Position numbers and translations under genes: made by a program. A stretch of 64,000 nt of DNA from M30B80 sp965656935 (GTDB taxonomy: Bacteria; Pseudomonadota; Alphaproteobacteria; Rhodobacterales; Rhodobacteraceae): NCBI GenBank assembly GCA_965656935.1, contig CBFHMG010000007.1:58265-122264 (forward strand). Direction: 5' to 3'. Below the pieces are notes generated by a model. It had not been told where the DNA came from, ran no database searches, and worked only from the letters and a program-made list of their open reading frames with translations. Positions 19,080-28,409 of the stretch are shown here, in pieces. Each line of letters begins with the position of its first letter. Position 1 is the first letter of the stretch.

Positions 19080-19544
19080 ATGAGCTTTTCAAAAATAAGC
19101 AGTATGGTTGCGGTTGTTGCAACCCTTGGGTTTGGCACAGCCGCCCTCGCACAGGATTTTTCAGGCGCCGTTAATGCGCGTCAGGGCGGCATGAATATTA
19201 TGGCGCTGAATATTGGTGTTCTGGGTGGCATGGCCCGCGGAAATGCCGAATATGATGCCGAAGCCGCGCAGGCCGCCGCTGATAATATCGCGGCCGTCTC
19301 GATGCTGGATCAGCGGTTCTACTGGCCCGAGGGCTCGGATAGTGCAGCCTTTGAAGGCTCGCGCGCCCTGCCCGCCATCTGGGAAGATTTCGCTGGCGTC
19401 TCCGAAAAAGGCCAAGCCTTTGGTGCGGCAGCAGCAGGCCTTCAGGCAGCAGCGGGCAACGGGCTTGAAGCCATGCAGGCCGCCCTTGGCCCCGTAGGTG
19501 CCGCCTGCGGCGCCTGCCATGACGATTACCGCCAGCCTCGCTAA
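19080..19544 (+). CDS. Class II cytochrome c (cytochrome c'/c556 type)
   Basis: Periplasmic monoheme cytochrome. Signal peptide of about 24 residues ending AALAQ, then a four-helix cytochrome c' body with the single heme site CGACH near the C-terminus (about residue 144 of 154) and an N-terminal GGMNIMALN segment whose Met may be an axial ligand. The start is set at MSFSKISS because it begins the signal peptide; an in-frame ATG 39 bp earlier lacks such logic. It is followed 78 bp later by a diheme cytochrome and the pair may act together. Confidence 0.9.
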   Translation: MSFSKISSMVAVVATLGFGTAALAQDFSGAVNARQGGMNIMALNIGVLGGMARGNAEYDAEAAQAAADNIAAVSMLDQRFYWPEGSDSAAFEGSRALPAIWEDFAGVSEKGQAFGAAAAGLQAAAGNGLEAMQAALGPVGAACGACHDDYRQPR

Positions 19545-19622
19545 GGGCGGTCCACACAGACACAGCCTTCGGCCTCCTCCTCCGAGGGGGCCTTTGGCAA
19601 TTGGGCGCATAAGGACAAAGAG

Positions 19623-20513
19623 ATGATACGCTTTATTGGCCAGATTTTCGGAATAGGCGTTGTCGGATTTGGCATCTTTTTGCTTCTGACCAGCCCCAAA
19701 ACGGTTTCGCAGGACGAGCTTGCAGGCCTCACAGGCGATCCTGTCCATGGCGAGGCGGTGTTTTGGGCGGCAGGCTGCGCCTCCTGCCATGCAGCGGAGG
19801 ACAGCACTGGCGAGGCTCGCCTGATCCTTGCAGGGGGTCAGCATTTCCCCTCGGATTTCGGAACCTTCATCGCCCCCAATATCTCAACCGATCCGAATAT
19901 GGGGATCGGCGGGTGGAGCTTGGCCGAATTCGTCACCGCCGTGCAGGAAGGTGTTTCGCCCTCAGGCCAGCATTACTACCCCGCCTTCCCCTATACCGCC
20001 TATCATCTGGCCGAACGGCAGGACATTGTCGACCTCTACGCTTTCATGATGACCCTGCCCGCCGATGCCACCCCGTCCCAGCCTCATGATATCGGCTTTC
20101 CCTTTAATATCAGACGCCTGACAGGAGGATGGAAATTCCTCTTCATGACCGATGGCTACGTAATTGATGGCGATCTGCCCGAAGATGTAGCCCGCGGGCG
20201 CTACCTCTCCGAGGCCTTGGCCCATTGCGCCGAATGCCACACGCCGCGCAACGCCTTGGGCGCCCTTGATCGTAATGCATGGATGCAAGGCGCGCCCAAC
20301 CCCTCGGGCGAGGGCCGCATCCCCGATATCACCCCCGCCGCACTTGGCTGGTCACAAACCGATATCGCCAATTACCTGCGCGACGGCTTCACCCCCAGCT
20401 TCGATGCAGCCGGCGGGCATATGCGCTCGGTGGTGCAAAACCTTGCCAATCTGCCCGATGAGGACCGTATGGCCATCGCGGCCTATCTGCTCGCTTTGCC
20501 AAACGCGCAGTAA
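19623..20513 (+). CDS. Diheme cytochrome c
   Basis: Membrane-anchored or secreted c-type cytochrome with two heme motifs: CASCH (about residue 56) and CAECH (about 203). The N-terminus has one hydrophobic segment (about 5-22) without an obvious cleavage site, so it may stay anchored. The two cytochrome c domains and the sequence FGTFIAPNIST-DPNMGIGGW resemble cytochrome subunits of alcohol/gluconate dehydrogenases and SorB-like electron carriers. No dehydrogenase is adjacent; the neighbour is a cytochrome c'. Electron partner unknown. Confidence 0.88.
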   Translation: MIRFIGQIFGIGVVGFGIFLLLTSPKTVSQDELAGLTGDPVHGEAVFWAAGCASCHAAEDSTGEARLILAGGQHFPSDFGTFIAPNISTDPNMGIGGWSLAEFVTAVQEGVSPSGQHYYPAFPYTAYHLAERQDIVDLYAFMMTLPADATPSQPHDIGFPFNIRRLTGGWKFLFMTDGYVIDGDLPEDVARGRYLSEALAHCAECHTPRNALGALDRNAWMQGAPNPSGEGRIPDITPAALGWSQTDIANYLRDGFTPSFDAAGGHMRSVVQNLANLPDEDRMAIAAYLLALPNAQ

Positions 20514-20603
20514 GCCCCGCGCCCCTATCTTTGCTTTAAAAATACTTCGGGGTCAGGGCCGCCGCTGCGGCCCGCAGGGGCAGCGCCCCTGTCTTGGATC
20601 CAC
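20514..20603. terminator. Convergent intergenic with two GC hairpins
   Basis: Between the diheme cytochrome and lipA lie two stems: GGGCCGC/GCGGCCC (20556-20573, loop CGCT) and AGGGGC/GCCCCT (20576-20590). They are preceded by CTTTAAAAATACTTCGGGG, a motif I recall as frequent in Rhodobacteraceae intergenic regions. A bidirectional terminator is likely; a family-wide repeat is possible. Confidence 0.55.
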
Positions 20604-21554
20604 TCAGGCGCGCCCGAGTTTCTTCAGTCGTGCCGCACGCAGACGGGCGAAATCATCCCCCGCATGATAGCTTGAGCGCGTCAAAGGCGTGGCCGAGACC
20701 ATCAAGAACCCTTTCCCGAAGGCCGCTTTCTCATAGGCCGCGAATTCCTCGGGCGTGACAAAGCGGTCCACCGCATGATGCTTGGGGCTGGGTTGCAGAT
20801 ATTGGCCAATGGTCAGGAAATCCACATCCGCCGCGCGCATGTCATCCATCACTTGCGTCACCGATTGGCGATCCTCGCCAAGCCCGACCATGATGCCCGA
20901 TTTGGTGAACATCGACGGGTCAAGCTCCTTCACCCGCTGCAAAATGCGCAAGGAATGGAAATAGCGCGCGCCGGGGCGTACTTCGGGGTAAAGGCCCGGC
21001 ACCGTCTCAAGATTATGGTTGAACACATCAGGGCGCGCAGCCACCACGGCCTCCAGCGCATCTGGTCCGCATTTCAGGAAATCGGGTGTCAGAATTTCAA
21101 TCGTTGTCTCGGGCGCGCGTTTGCGGATGGCGCGGATCGTCATCGCGAAATGCTCCGCCCCGCCATCATCCAGATCATCGCGATCCACCGAGGTGATCAC
21201 CACATGGTTCAACCCCAGTTTTTGCACCGCATCCGCCACACGGCCCGGCTCAAAAGCATCCAAGGTATCAGGGCGGCCCGTGGCCACATTGCAGAATGTG
21301 CAGCCGCGTGTGCAAATCTCGCCCATGATCATCATGGTGGCGTGACCTTGGCTCCAGCATTCGCCGACATTGGGGCAGCCCGCCTCTTCGCAGACCGTGG
21401 TCAGCTTATGCTCGCGCATGATGTTGCGGGTCTTTTGATAGCCCTCGCCCACGGGCGCTTTCACACGGATCCAAGACGGTTTCTTGGGTTGCTCATTATC
21501 CGCGCGATGCGCTTTTTCAGGGTGGCGTTCGCCGGGGATTTTCAGATCACGCAT
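20604..21554 (-). CDS. lipA: Lipoyl synthase
   Basis: Radical SAM enzyme inserting two sulfurs into octanoyl groups on E2 and GcvH proteins. The 316 residues carry both clusters: the auxiliary 4Fe-4S motif in CEEAGCPNVGECW and the radical SAM motif CTRGCTFCNVATG. The C-terminal RSSYHAG motif supplies the conserved Ser ligand. Length is standard. It stands alone, convergent with the diheme cytochrome gene. Confidence 0.97.
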   Translation of the reverse strand: MRDLKIPGERHPEKAHRADNEQPKKPSWIRVKAPVGEGYQKTRNIMREHKLTTVCEEAGCPNVGECWSQGHATMMIMGEICTRGCTFCNVATGRPDTLDAFEPGRVADAVQKLGLNHVVITSVDRDDLDDGGAEHFAMTIRAIRKRAPETTIEILTPDFLKCGPDALEAVVAARPDVFNHNLETVPGLYPEVRPGARYFHSLRILQRVKELDPSMFTKSGIMVGLGEDRQSVTQVMDDMRAADVDFLTIGQYLQPSPKHHAVDRFVTPEEFAAYEKAAFGKGFLMVSATPLTRSSYHAGDDFARLRAARLKKLGRA

Positions 21555-21658
21555 TGGGGCCGCTCCTCCATTGCCCTCTATCTAATCCTCTCGGCGAAAA
21601 AAGTAACCCTGACATTTTGCATCACAGGAATGCATGAGGCGAAAGGCAGGCCGCGCGT

Positions 21659-22795
21659 TTAATCCTGCAAGGCAGGCACAAAGCCGTATTGCGTCTGATA
21701 ATGGCTAAGCAGACGTTGCAATCCGATCTTGAGCACGATCTTGCCCGAGCGCGCCGACCAGCCAAGCCTTTTCTCAGCCGATTCAAGCCCTTCCAGAAAA
21801 CAACACACCCGCATCACCACATCCGACAATCCCGGCCCCAGATCATCCATCGCATCCGAGACACGTTTGCGCGCATCGCGTGGCCCCTCGCCAATGCCTG
21901 TATCCGACAAGAAGCCGCCCCGATCGACGCCCGTCAGGAAACGGTCCCAATTCTGGGCCACGCGCGGGCCCATCTGGGCGCGCTCGAAATCCTCGCGCAG
22001 CTTCTCGCCCGCCTGCACAAGGCTCATCTCGAGGAAGGCCTTGCCATCAGGCCCTTTGCGGCGCGCAAGGCTGGCCAGCGGCGACTCGGCCAGATTGACC
22101 CGCATCTTGCGTCGTTTGCCCGCATCATCTGCAATGCGCCGCTCGCCCCATATCGCGTGTTGCGCGGCAAAAGGGGTGGCGGCCTCCGACATCTCCATCA
22201 CCGAATGGCGGCGCTTGCGGTCCTCCTCGATCAAGGTCTTGAGGGCGGTTTTGCCAACCGAGGTGATCCGATAGCTTGTCACCCTGCCCCGTTTGGCGGT
22301 CGCAATCCAATCCTTGAGCGCAAAGGCATTGGCAATATTTCGCTCCAGCACGGCTGTGCGGGTCTGCGACCCGTCTGGCGCGGGCCGCAGCACAACCGCC
22401 TTGTCCATATCGCCCGCGACGACAAGAACGGCGTCTTTCTCACATAGCCTGCGCAAAATACGGCGGGCTTCACGGTTGATTGTCGGCTCGTCCGATACGA
22501 GTCCGGTCCTAATTGGCATGGTCATGGTAAAGTCTTCCTGTCTAGATGGCTTTGTCTGGTCAATTGCTGCATTGCGCGGATCAAGCGCGCTGAGCGCTTC
22601 ATCGACCAATGGGTCATCACGGCGCGCTTCCATATGTCGAATTCGACGCGAAATCGTTGAGGGATGTCGGCCCCAATCGCGAGCAATCTGGCGAACGGGA
22701 GTTCCGAGCGCGACATGGTGCAAATATTGTCGCGCTTGGTCGGGAACCCATGGCGGAAAGGTCTTTTGGTTTGGGCTGTCTGGCCGAAGGGTCAC
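21659..22795 (-). CDS. DUF6456 HTH regulator, GafA-like
   Basis: Probable DNA-binding regulator. Of 378 residues, about 25-60 form a helix-turn-helix (VRQIARDWGRHPSTISRRIRH) and the C-terminal half (about 210-375) fits DUF6456, with KGPDGKAFLEMSLVQAGEKL and DVVMRVCCFLEGLE. This arrangement is that of GafA (Rcc01865), the direct activator of the gene transfer agent in Rhodobacter capsulatus. The divergent neighbour is a DUF6477 protein, the same pairing as rcc01865/rcc01866 as I recall it. GTG start. No GTA structural genes are in the window. Confidence 0.72.
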   Translation of the reverse strand: MTLRPDSPNQKTFPPWVPDQARQYLHHVALGTPVRQIARDWGRHPSTISRRIRHMEARRDDPLVDEALSALDPRNAAIDQTKPSRQEDFTMTMPIRTGLVSDEPTINREARRILRRLCEKDAVLVVAGDMDKAVVLRPAPDGSQTRTAVLERNIANAFALKDWIATAKRGRVTSYRITSVGKTALKTLIEEDRKRRHSVMEMSEAATPFAAQHAIWGERRIADDAGKRRKMRVNLAESPLASLARRKGPDGKAFLEMSLVQAGEKLREDFERAQMGPRVAQNWDRFLTGVDRGGFLSDTGIGEGPRDARKRVSDAMDDLGPGLSDVVMRVCCFLEGLESAEKRLGWSARSGKIVLKIGLQRLLSHYQTQYGFVPALQD

Positions 22796-22998
22796 GCGAT
22801 CTATCCTTTTGGTAAGCTTGTGGATAACTCGGCCAGAGTTTCGCCTTATTGATTACTTAAAGGTTAATATTCGCAAAATTTGAGTGAATTGTTTTCAATT
22901 CGTTAACAGCCAGCCTGCCTGCGAACGCTCTCGAAAAAAATACGCAACAGCAGGGTCGCTCGGGTGATCCTCAAAGGCTCAAAACCTTTGCAGGAGAG

Positions 22999-23286
22999 AT
23001 GCGCCCGATGAAAAACCTGACCTCTATTTTGCACAATATCCGCCGCCCCAAACTGCTGGTCGGCGCGGCCCAGATGGCCGCAAATAGCTATATTCGCCAA
23101 GAACTTACCCTGCCCCGTCTGCGCAAAGCACCTGCCGCCTTGCTAGAGGAGGAGGCGCAATTGAACAGCGCGCGGCTTGATGGTTTGGTGGGCTATTCAG
23201 CGATCCGCCATATCGAGGTTCTGGCCGTGCTGATCTGCCAATCCAAGCGAACCCGCGCGGCGCAACCGCAGGGGCTCATGAGTTAA
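22999..23286 (+). CDS. DUF6477 family protein
   Basis: Small protein of 95 residues, or 92 if the second ATG at 23008 is used: AGGAG is 2 nt from the first and 11 nt from the second, so the start is undecided. Motifs RRPKLLVGAAQMA, ALLEEEAQLNSARL and YSAIRHIEVLAVLI match DUF6477, a family restricted in my knowledge to Rhodobacterales. Divergent from the GafA-like gene with about 200 bp between. Function unknown; association with GTA control is inferred from the neighbour. Confidence 0.75.
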   Translation: MRPMKNLTSILHNIRRPKLLVGAAQMAANSYIRQELTLPRLRKAPAALLEEEAQLNSARLDGLVGYSAIRHIEVLAVLICQSKRTRAAQPQGLMS

Positions 23287-23326
23287 CAACTGGTAAATGG
23301 CACCCGCGATGGGACCCTAGGCCATC

Positions 23327-24862
23327 TTAGACGAAGGCGTCGGGCATCTCGGATTTGCGCTGTGCGATATAGTCCTTCAGACGGCCATCAATTTCGGGGT
23401 CAAGCGGTGGCTGGACATAATCCCCCAGCATCTTGTCCACACGCGCCGCTGCCAAGGCAATCGTATCGCGCGAGCCTTCATCGGCCCAAGTCTCGAAAGG
23501 TTTGTAATCGAGCAGATCGCTCTTCCAGAAGGCCTCTTTGAAATTGTTCTGGGTATGGTCGCAGCCAAGGAAGTGGCCACCCGGCCCCACTTCGCGGATC
23601 GCATCCAGCGCTTGGGCATTCTCGTCGAAACTCACACCTGCCGCCAATTTGTGCAAGACACCAAGCTGATCGGCATCCATCACGAATTTCTCGGGGCTGG
23701 CGCTGAGGCCGCCTTCCAACCAGCCGCAGGCATGCAGCATGAAATTCACCCCGCCCAAAAGCCCCGCATTCAGCGAATTGGCCGTTTCATATGCCGCCTG
23801 CGCATCAGGCAATTTCGACCCGTTGAAGGAGCCCGCCGAACGATAGGGCAAGCCAAGGCGCCGCGCCAATTGCCCCGCGCCATAGGTGATCTGCGAGGCC
23901 TCGGGCGTGCCGAAAGTGGGCGCGCCCGAATTCATGTCGATCGAGGCCACGAAAGCTCCGAAAATCACGGGCGCGCCTTTGCGGATCAACTGGCTATAGG
24001 CCACGCCTGCCAGAACCTCGGCCAGAACCTGCGTGAGCGTGCCTGTCACCGAGACAGGCGCCATCGCGCCGCCCACGATAAAGGGCGAAACGATACAGGC
24101 CTGCCCTGCGGCGGCATATTCCTCCAATGCGCCCATCATCGTGGCGTCAAAGGTCAAAGGCGAGTTGATATTGATCAGCGAAGTCATGACCGCATTTTGG
24201 TCAACGAATTCCGCGCCGAACAGGATTTTGCACATCTCAATGGAATCGCGCGCGCGCGAAGGTTCCGTGACCGACCCCATGAACGGCTTGTCGGACAAAC
24301 TCATATGCGCATAGAGCATATCAAAATGGCGTTTATTCACGGGCACATCCGTCGGCTCGCAGACGGTGCCGCCCGAATGATGTAGCCATTTCGACATATA
24401 GCCCAGTTTCACGAATTTCTCGAAATCGGCCATGGTCGCGTAGCGCCGCCCCTCATGGATATCCCAGACAAAGGGCGGGCCATAGACGGGGGCCAGCACA
24501 AGCGATTTGCCCCCGATCTCGACATTGCGCTCGGGGTTGCGGGCATATTGGGTAAAGCGCGAGGGGGCGGTCTTGCACAATTGGCGCGCCAGACCGCGCG
24601 GGATACGCACCCGCTCGCCCTGAATGTCGGCGCCTGCCTCTTTCCAAAGGGCCAGAGCCTTGGGGTTATCGGCGAAATTGACGCCGATCTCTTCGAGAAC
24701 GGTTTCGGCGTTATACTCGATGATCTCGAGCGCCTCTTCCGAGAGGATGTCGAGATTGGGAATATTGCGTTCGATGTAGCGGGCTGTCTCAAAGCTGACC
24801 GCCGAGCGCGCCGCGCGCCGTGCGGCCCCTCCGCCGCCCCGTGTCCTACGCCGTTCCGTCAT
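23327..24862 (-). CDS. MttB-like trimethylamine/quaternary amine methyltransferase
   Basis: Corrinoid-dependent methyltransferase superfamily (TMA methyltransferase fold). About 511 residues with no internal stop, so this is the non-pyrrolysine branch that includes glycine betaine methyltransferases. Recognisable blocks are NAETVLEEIGVNF, FVWDIHEGRRYATM, SPLTFDATMMGALEEYA and GGHFLGCDHT. Start taken at MTERRRTRG; an in-frame start 15 bp upstream is possible. No corrinoid protein gene is adjacent. Substrate unknown; a betaine-type substrate would suit an organism that also has sarcosine oxidase (42832-48034). Confidence 0.85.
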   Translation of the reverse strand: MTERRRTRGGGGAARRAARSAVSFETARYIERNIPNLDILSEEALEIIEYNAETVLEEIGVNFADNPKALALWKEAGADIQGERVRIPRGLARQLCKTAPSRFTQYARNPERNVEIGGKSLVLAPVYGPPFVWDIHEGRRYATMADFEKFVKLGYMSKWLHHSGGTVCEPTDVPVNKRHFDMLYAHMSLSDKPFMGSVTEPSRARDSIEMCKILFGAEFVDQNAVMTSLININSPLTFDATMMGALEEYAAAGQACIVSPFIVGGAMAPVSVTGTLTQVLAEVLAGVAYSQLIRKGAPVIFGAFVASIDMNSGAPTFGTPEASQITYGAGQLARRLGLPYRSAGSFNGSKLPDAQAAYETANSLNAGLLGGVNFMLHACGWLEGGLSASPEKFVMDADQLGVLHKLAAGVSFDENAQALDAIREVGPGGHFLGCDHTQNNFKEAFWKSDLLDYKPFETWADEGSRDTIALAAARVDKMLGDYVQPPLDPEIDGRLKDYIAQRKSEMPDAFV

Positions 24863-25082
24863 TGCTGCCTCCGCCATATCTCACGACCTTCCGCTATCCT
24901 GGCACTGCGCCATTTCCAGCGCTTTTAGCGCGCCTGCCTGACAGCGCAGGGCTGATTTGCGGCGCATGCGGGGGGAAAGCGACATTCATCGGCAAAGGGC
25001 CTCCCGCAAGTCGATCTGGACAGGAGCCAAAAGATACCCCACAAATGCACCAAAAGATAAAAGAAGCAGTGAGGTCGTTTGG

Positions 25083-26099
25083 ATGGCTAAGGCCACATCA
25101 AAACCGAAAAAGGCCAAAATCGCTGTTGTGGTCTGCACCGACAAGAACCTGTTCTGGCAGTCCGCATTTTTTCTGGCACGCGCAATTAGCCTAGACCCCG
25201 AAAAACGCGTTGATTTTTATCTGTATTGTTCAGACCCATTTGACCCGAAACTGAAGAAATCTCTCGGACCGAGGGTCAAGATTGTCTTTACCGAGAAGGC
25301 GGGGTTTGCAGACGATATTCGCCTATCCAGTCACATTTCAAAAGCAACCTTCCTGCGGATGATCGCCCTTGAGGAGCTTTGCCCACATTATGACCAAGTC
25401 GCCTATAGTGATGTTGACGTGTTCCAGCGTTGGGGATCCTTTGGCGAATTGATCAAACTGGCGGGGCATGAACAACCTCTGGCCGCTGTGCGTGATCGTT
25501 CGTTATGGGGGCGTGAACCAGAAGTCTGGGTCGCCAAAAATTACTTTCCCAACCTGCCGTCGGGCGTCCACAACCGATACTTCAACGCAGGGATAATAGT
25601 TGCAAATAGCAAAGTGTTTCTTGCACAGGAAATCACGCAGCGCGCCCTTACCTTTTTGCGCGACTATCCTGAGTTGTGCCATTACGCCGACCAATCCGCC
25701 TTGAATGCGGCGGTGAACGGTGACTGGCTGGAGCTATCGCCAAGTTGGAACTGGCAAGCCAATACGCGCTATGATCATCTCATTCCGTTAAGAAACCCGC
25801 GCTTTGTTCACTTCACTGGGCCGATCAAGCCTTGGAAAGACAAAAGGCGCCGCTTTGACGAAGTCTATTTCTTTGCGATGAAGCAGTGGCTGGAGATAAG
25901 CGGTCTGCAGCATATTCTTGCGGACATCCCCGAAGCGACTTTTTTTGCAAGCCGCGAAAGGCTCCGCACAAGACTGTTGGCAGAGCAGCATACCAGCCCG
26001 CTGGAAATGCGTGAATTTGTCAAACCATATATTGACCGAACAGATTTTGCAGATGCCGAATTGGGCTTGCCCGTATTCGGCTGGACCGATGACAGATAG
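25083..26099 (+). CDS. Glycosyltransferase, GT8-like
   Basis: Probable sugar transferase for surface polysaccharide or LPS. The 338 residues have a Rossmann-like start (KIAVVVCTDKNLFWQSAFFLARAI), the nucleotide/metal motif YSDVDVF (DxD type), FNAGIIVANSKVF and a C-terminal HFTGPIKPWK segment, all typical of GT8. Start set at MAKATSKPKK. The coding sequence has fewer GCC/CGC-rich stretches than its flanks, which suggests acquisition. The stop lies 11 bp inside the next gene. Confidence 0.82.
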   Translation: MAKATSKPKKAKIAVVVCTDKNLFWQSAFFLARAISLDPEKRVDFYLYCSDPFDPKLKKSLGPRVKIVFTEKAGFADDIRLSSHISKATFLRMIALEELCPHYDQVAYSDVDVFQRWGSFGELIKLAGHEQPLAAVRDRSLWGREPEVWVAKNYFPNLPSGVHNRYFNAGIIVANSKVFLAQEITQRALTFLRDYPELCHYADQSALNAAVNGDWLELSPSWNWQANTRYDHLIPLRNPRFVHFTGPIKPWKDKRRRFDEVYFFAMKQWLEISGLQHILADIPEATFFASRERLRTRLLAEQHTSPLEMREFVKPYIDRTDFADAELGLPVFGWTDDR

Positions 26100-26820
26100 G
26101 AATGCCCAAGTGAATCTAACCCAATTGGCCACAAAACACCGCTCGGACAAGGGCAACGTTAAACAAGCCCATATGTATACGCTGGCCTATGAGCTATTGT
26201 TTTACCCCTATAAAAACCGTCCTGTTTCTTTGATGGAGATGGGACTTCAGATTGGCGGGCCAGAAAACGGGTTCGATGCAAGCCGCGAGACAAACAAGGT
26301 CCCGTCGGTGTCGATGTGGCTGGAATATTTTGACGACGTCCATGTGACCGGCGTGGATATTTCCGACTTCTCTTGGGTCGATGACCCGAATTTTGAGTAC
26401 ATCCATTGCGATATGGATAAACGACAAAATCTTAAAAAATTGGCCGAGTCCGTAACCCGTGAATATGATTTCATCATCGACGATGCATCCCATGCGTCTC
26501 ACCATCAGCAATACGGGTTTTTAGAACTTTGGAAGACGCTAAAGCCAGGTGGCCTTTACATTATTGAAGATCTGCATTGGCAGCCGAAAGCATATGAAAA
26601 GCCCGATTTCACCAAGACAGGTGAGTTGTTCCGCGCATTTACAGAGACTGGGAAATTCAGTCATTCCGATACCGATTTGGAACGTGATTTTACCGCGATC
26701 GCGCCTGAGATCAGCCTCGCCTATGTCTTCCCGCATCGCTACATACGACGCAAAGCGAACAAGTTTCTGGTCGTGCACAAACAGCCTGACCATCTTGCGC
26801 AGGTCATAGGGTTTGCATAG
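26089..26820 (+). CDS. Class I SAM-dependent methyltransferase (sugar O-methyltransferase-like)
   Basis: 243 residues. The middle shows VTGVDISDF (SAM-binding acidic residue), EYDFIIDDASHASHHQQYGF and TLKPGGLYIIEDLH, which fit the MycE/TylF-like sugar O-methyltransferases that modify surface or antibiotic sugars. The overlap with the preceding glycosyltransferase suggests the two act on the same glycan. Start at MTDRNAQVN, 11 bp before the upstream stop. Composition is lower in GC than the neighbouring guaA. Confidence 0.8.
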   Translation: MTDRNAQVNLTQLATKHRSDKGNVKQAHMYTLAYELLFYPYKNRPVSLMEMGLQIGGPENGFDASRETNKVPSVSMWLEYFDDVHVTGVDISDFSWVDDPNFEYIHCDMDKRQNLKKLAESVTREYDFIIDDASHASHHQQYGFLELWKTLKPGGLYIIEDLHWQPKAYEKPDFTKTGELFRAFTETGKFSHSDTDLERDFTAIAPEISLAYVFPHRYIRRKANKFLVVHKQPDHLAQVIGFA

Positions 26821-26830
26821 GAGAATGTGC

Positions 26831-28402
26831 ATGACAGATATTTCCCATGAGCGGCTGCTGATCATCGATTTCGGCAGCCAAGTGACCCAGTTGATCGCGC
26901 GCCGTCTGCGTGAGTTGAATGTCTATTGCGAAATTCATCCCTATCAGAATGTGACGGATGCGTTTCTCGATGCTTTTGACCCCAAAGCGGTGATCTTTTC
27001 GGGCGGTCCCGATTCCGTGATGCGCGAGGGCTCTCCTCGCCCGCCGAAATCGGTTTATGACAGGGGTTTGCCGATCTTGGGGATCTGCTATGGCCAGCAG
27101 GTCATGATGCATGATCTGGGCGGCAAGGTGGAAGCGGGCGAGCATGCCACGGCCGAGTTCGGGCGCGCCTATGTCACGTCATCGCAAACGCGGCCCGATA
27201 TCCTGAATGGCTGGTTCCTTGATGCCGAAGGTCGCGAACAAGTCTGGATGAGCCATGGCGATCATGTCTCTGAAATCGCGCCTAATTTCGAAGTTCTAGG
27301 CACCTCTCCCGGTGCGCCTTTCGCAATCACGGCTGATCTGGAGCGGCATTTTTATGCCGTGCAATTCCACCCGGAAGTGCATCACACGCCCAATGGCAAA
27401 ACGCTCTATGAAAACTTCGTGCGCCTTGCAGGGTTTTCGGGCGATTGGACGATGGATGCCTATCGTGACCAAGCCATTGCCGCGATCCGCGAGCAGGTTG
27501 GCGATGCCAAGGTGATTTGTGGCCTCTCGGGCGGGGTCGACAGCTCGGTCACTGCCGCTTTGATCCATGAGGCGATTGGCGATCAACTGACCTGCGTCTT
27601 TGTTGACCATGGTCTTTTGCGCCTGAACGAGGCGGAAGACGTCGTGGCGATGTTCCGCGACCATATGAACCTGCATGTGATCCATGCGGATGAGCGCGAG
27701 CTGTTCCTTGGCGAATTGGAAGGCGTCAGCGACCCCGAGACCAAGCGCAAGATCATCGGCAAGCTGTTCATCGATGTGTTCCAGAAATATGCCGACGGTA
27801 TCGAGGGCGCGCGTTTCCTCGCCCAAGGCACGCTCTACCCCGATGTGATCGAGTCGGTCTCCTTCTCGGGCGGCCCCTCGGTGACGATCAAATCGCACCA
27901 TAATGTGGGCGGTTTGCCCGAAAAGATGGGCCTCAAACTGGTCGAGCCGCTGCGCGAATTGTTCAAGGATGAGGTGCGCGCCTTGGGCCGCGAACTTGGC
28001 CTGCCCGACAGTTTCATCGGCCGCCACCCCTTCCCCGGCCCCGGCCTTGCAATCCGCTGCCCCGGAGAGATCACGCGCGAAAAGCTCGAAATTTTGCGCA
28101 AGGCGGATGCGGTCTATATCGACCAGATCCGTAAGCATGGGCTTTACGATGAGATTTGGCAGGCCTTTGTCGCCATTTTGCCTGTGCGCACCGTGGGTGT
28201 CATGGGCGACGGTCGCACCTATGATTTCGCCTGCGCCCTGCGCGCGGTGACCAGCGTGGATGGCATGACGGCCGATTATTACCCGTTCAGCCATGATTTC
28301 CTTGGCGAAACCGCAACGCGGATCATCAATGAGGTCAAGGGCATCAACCGCGTGACCTATGATATCACCTCGAAACCTCCCGGCACGATTGAGTGGGAGT
28401 AA
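26831..28402 (+). CDS. guaA: GMP synthase (glutamine-hydrolysing)
   Basis: Converts XMP, glutamine and ATP to GMP. The 523-residue protein has an N-terminal class I glutamine amidotransferase (catalytic Cys in GICYGQQ, His/Glu in HPEVHHTP), an ATP pyrophosphatase with the P-loop CGLSGGVDSSV, and the C-terminal dimerisation domain ending KPPGTIEWE. The start is the ATG of MTDISHER, six bases after AGGAGA at 26819-26824; ATG 26825 is too close to that site. Confidence 0.98.
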   Translation: MTDISHERLLIIDFGSQVTQLIARRLRELNVYCEIHPYQNVTDAFLDAFDPKAVIFSGGPDSVMREGSPRPPKSVYDRGLPILGICYGQQVMMHDLGGKVEAGEHATAEFGRAYVTSSQTRPDILNGWFLDAEGREQVWMSHGDHVSEIAPNFEVLGTSPGAPFAITADLERHFYAVQFHPEVHHTPNGKTLYENFVRLAGFSGDWTMDAYRDQAIAAIREQVGDAKVICGLSGGVDSSVTAALIHEAIGDQLTCVFVDHGLLRLNEAEDVVAMFRDHMNLHVIHADERELFLGELEGVSDPETKRKIIGKLFIDVFQKYADGIEGARFLAQGTLYPDVIESVSFSGGPSVTIKSHHNVGGLPEKMGLKLVEPLRELFKDEVRALGRELGLPDSFIGRHPFPGPGLAIRCPGEITREKLEILRKADAVYIDQIRKHGLYDEIWQAFVAILPVRTVGVMGDGRTYDFACALRAVTSVDGMTADYYPFSHDFLGETATRIINEVKGINRVTYDITSKPPGTIEWE

Positions 28403-28409
28403 CTGCGGG

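Noticed and set aside
22857..22867. CtrA-like site upstream of the GafA-like gene (TTAA boxes)
   Set aside because: The two TTAA boxes are 3 bp apart, not the 7 bp of the CtrA consensus.
23327..24862. Pyrrolysine (amber) codon in the MttB-like gene
   Set aside because: The frame is uninterrupted from start to stop, so it is the non-pyrrolysine branch.
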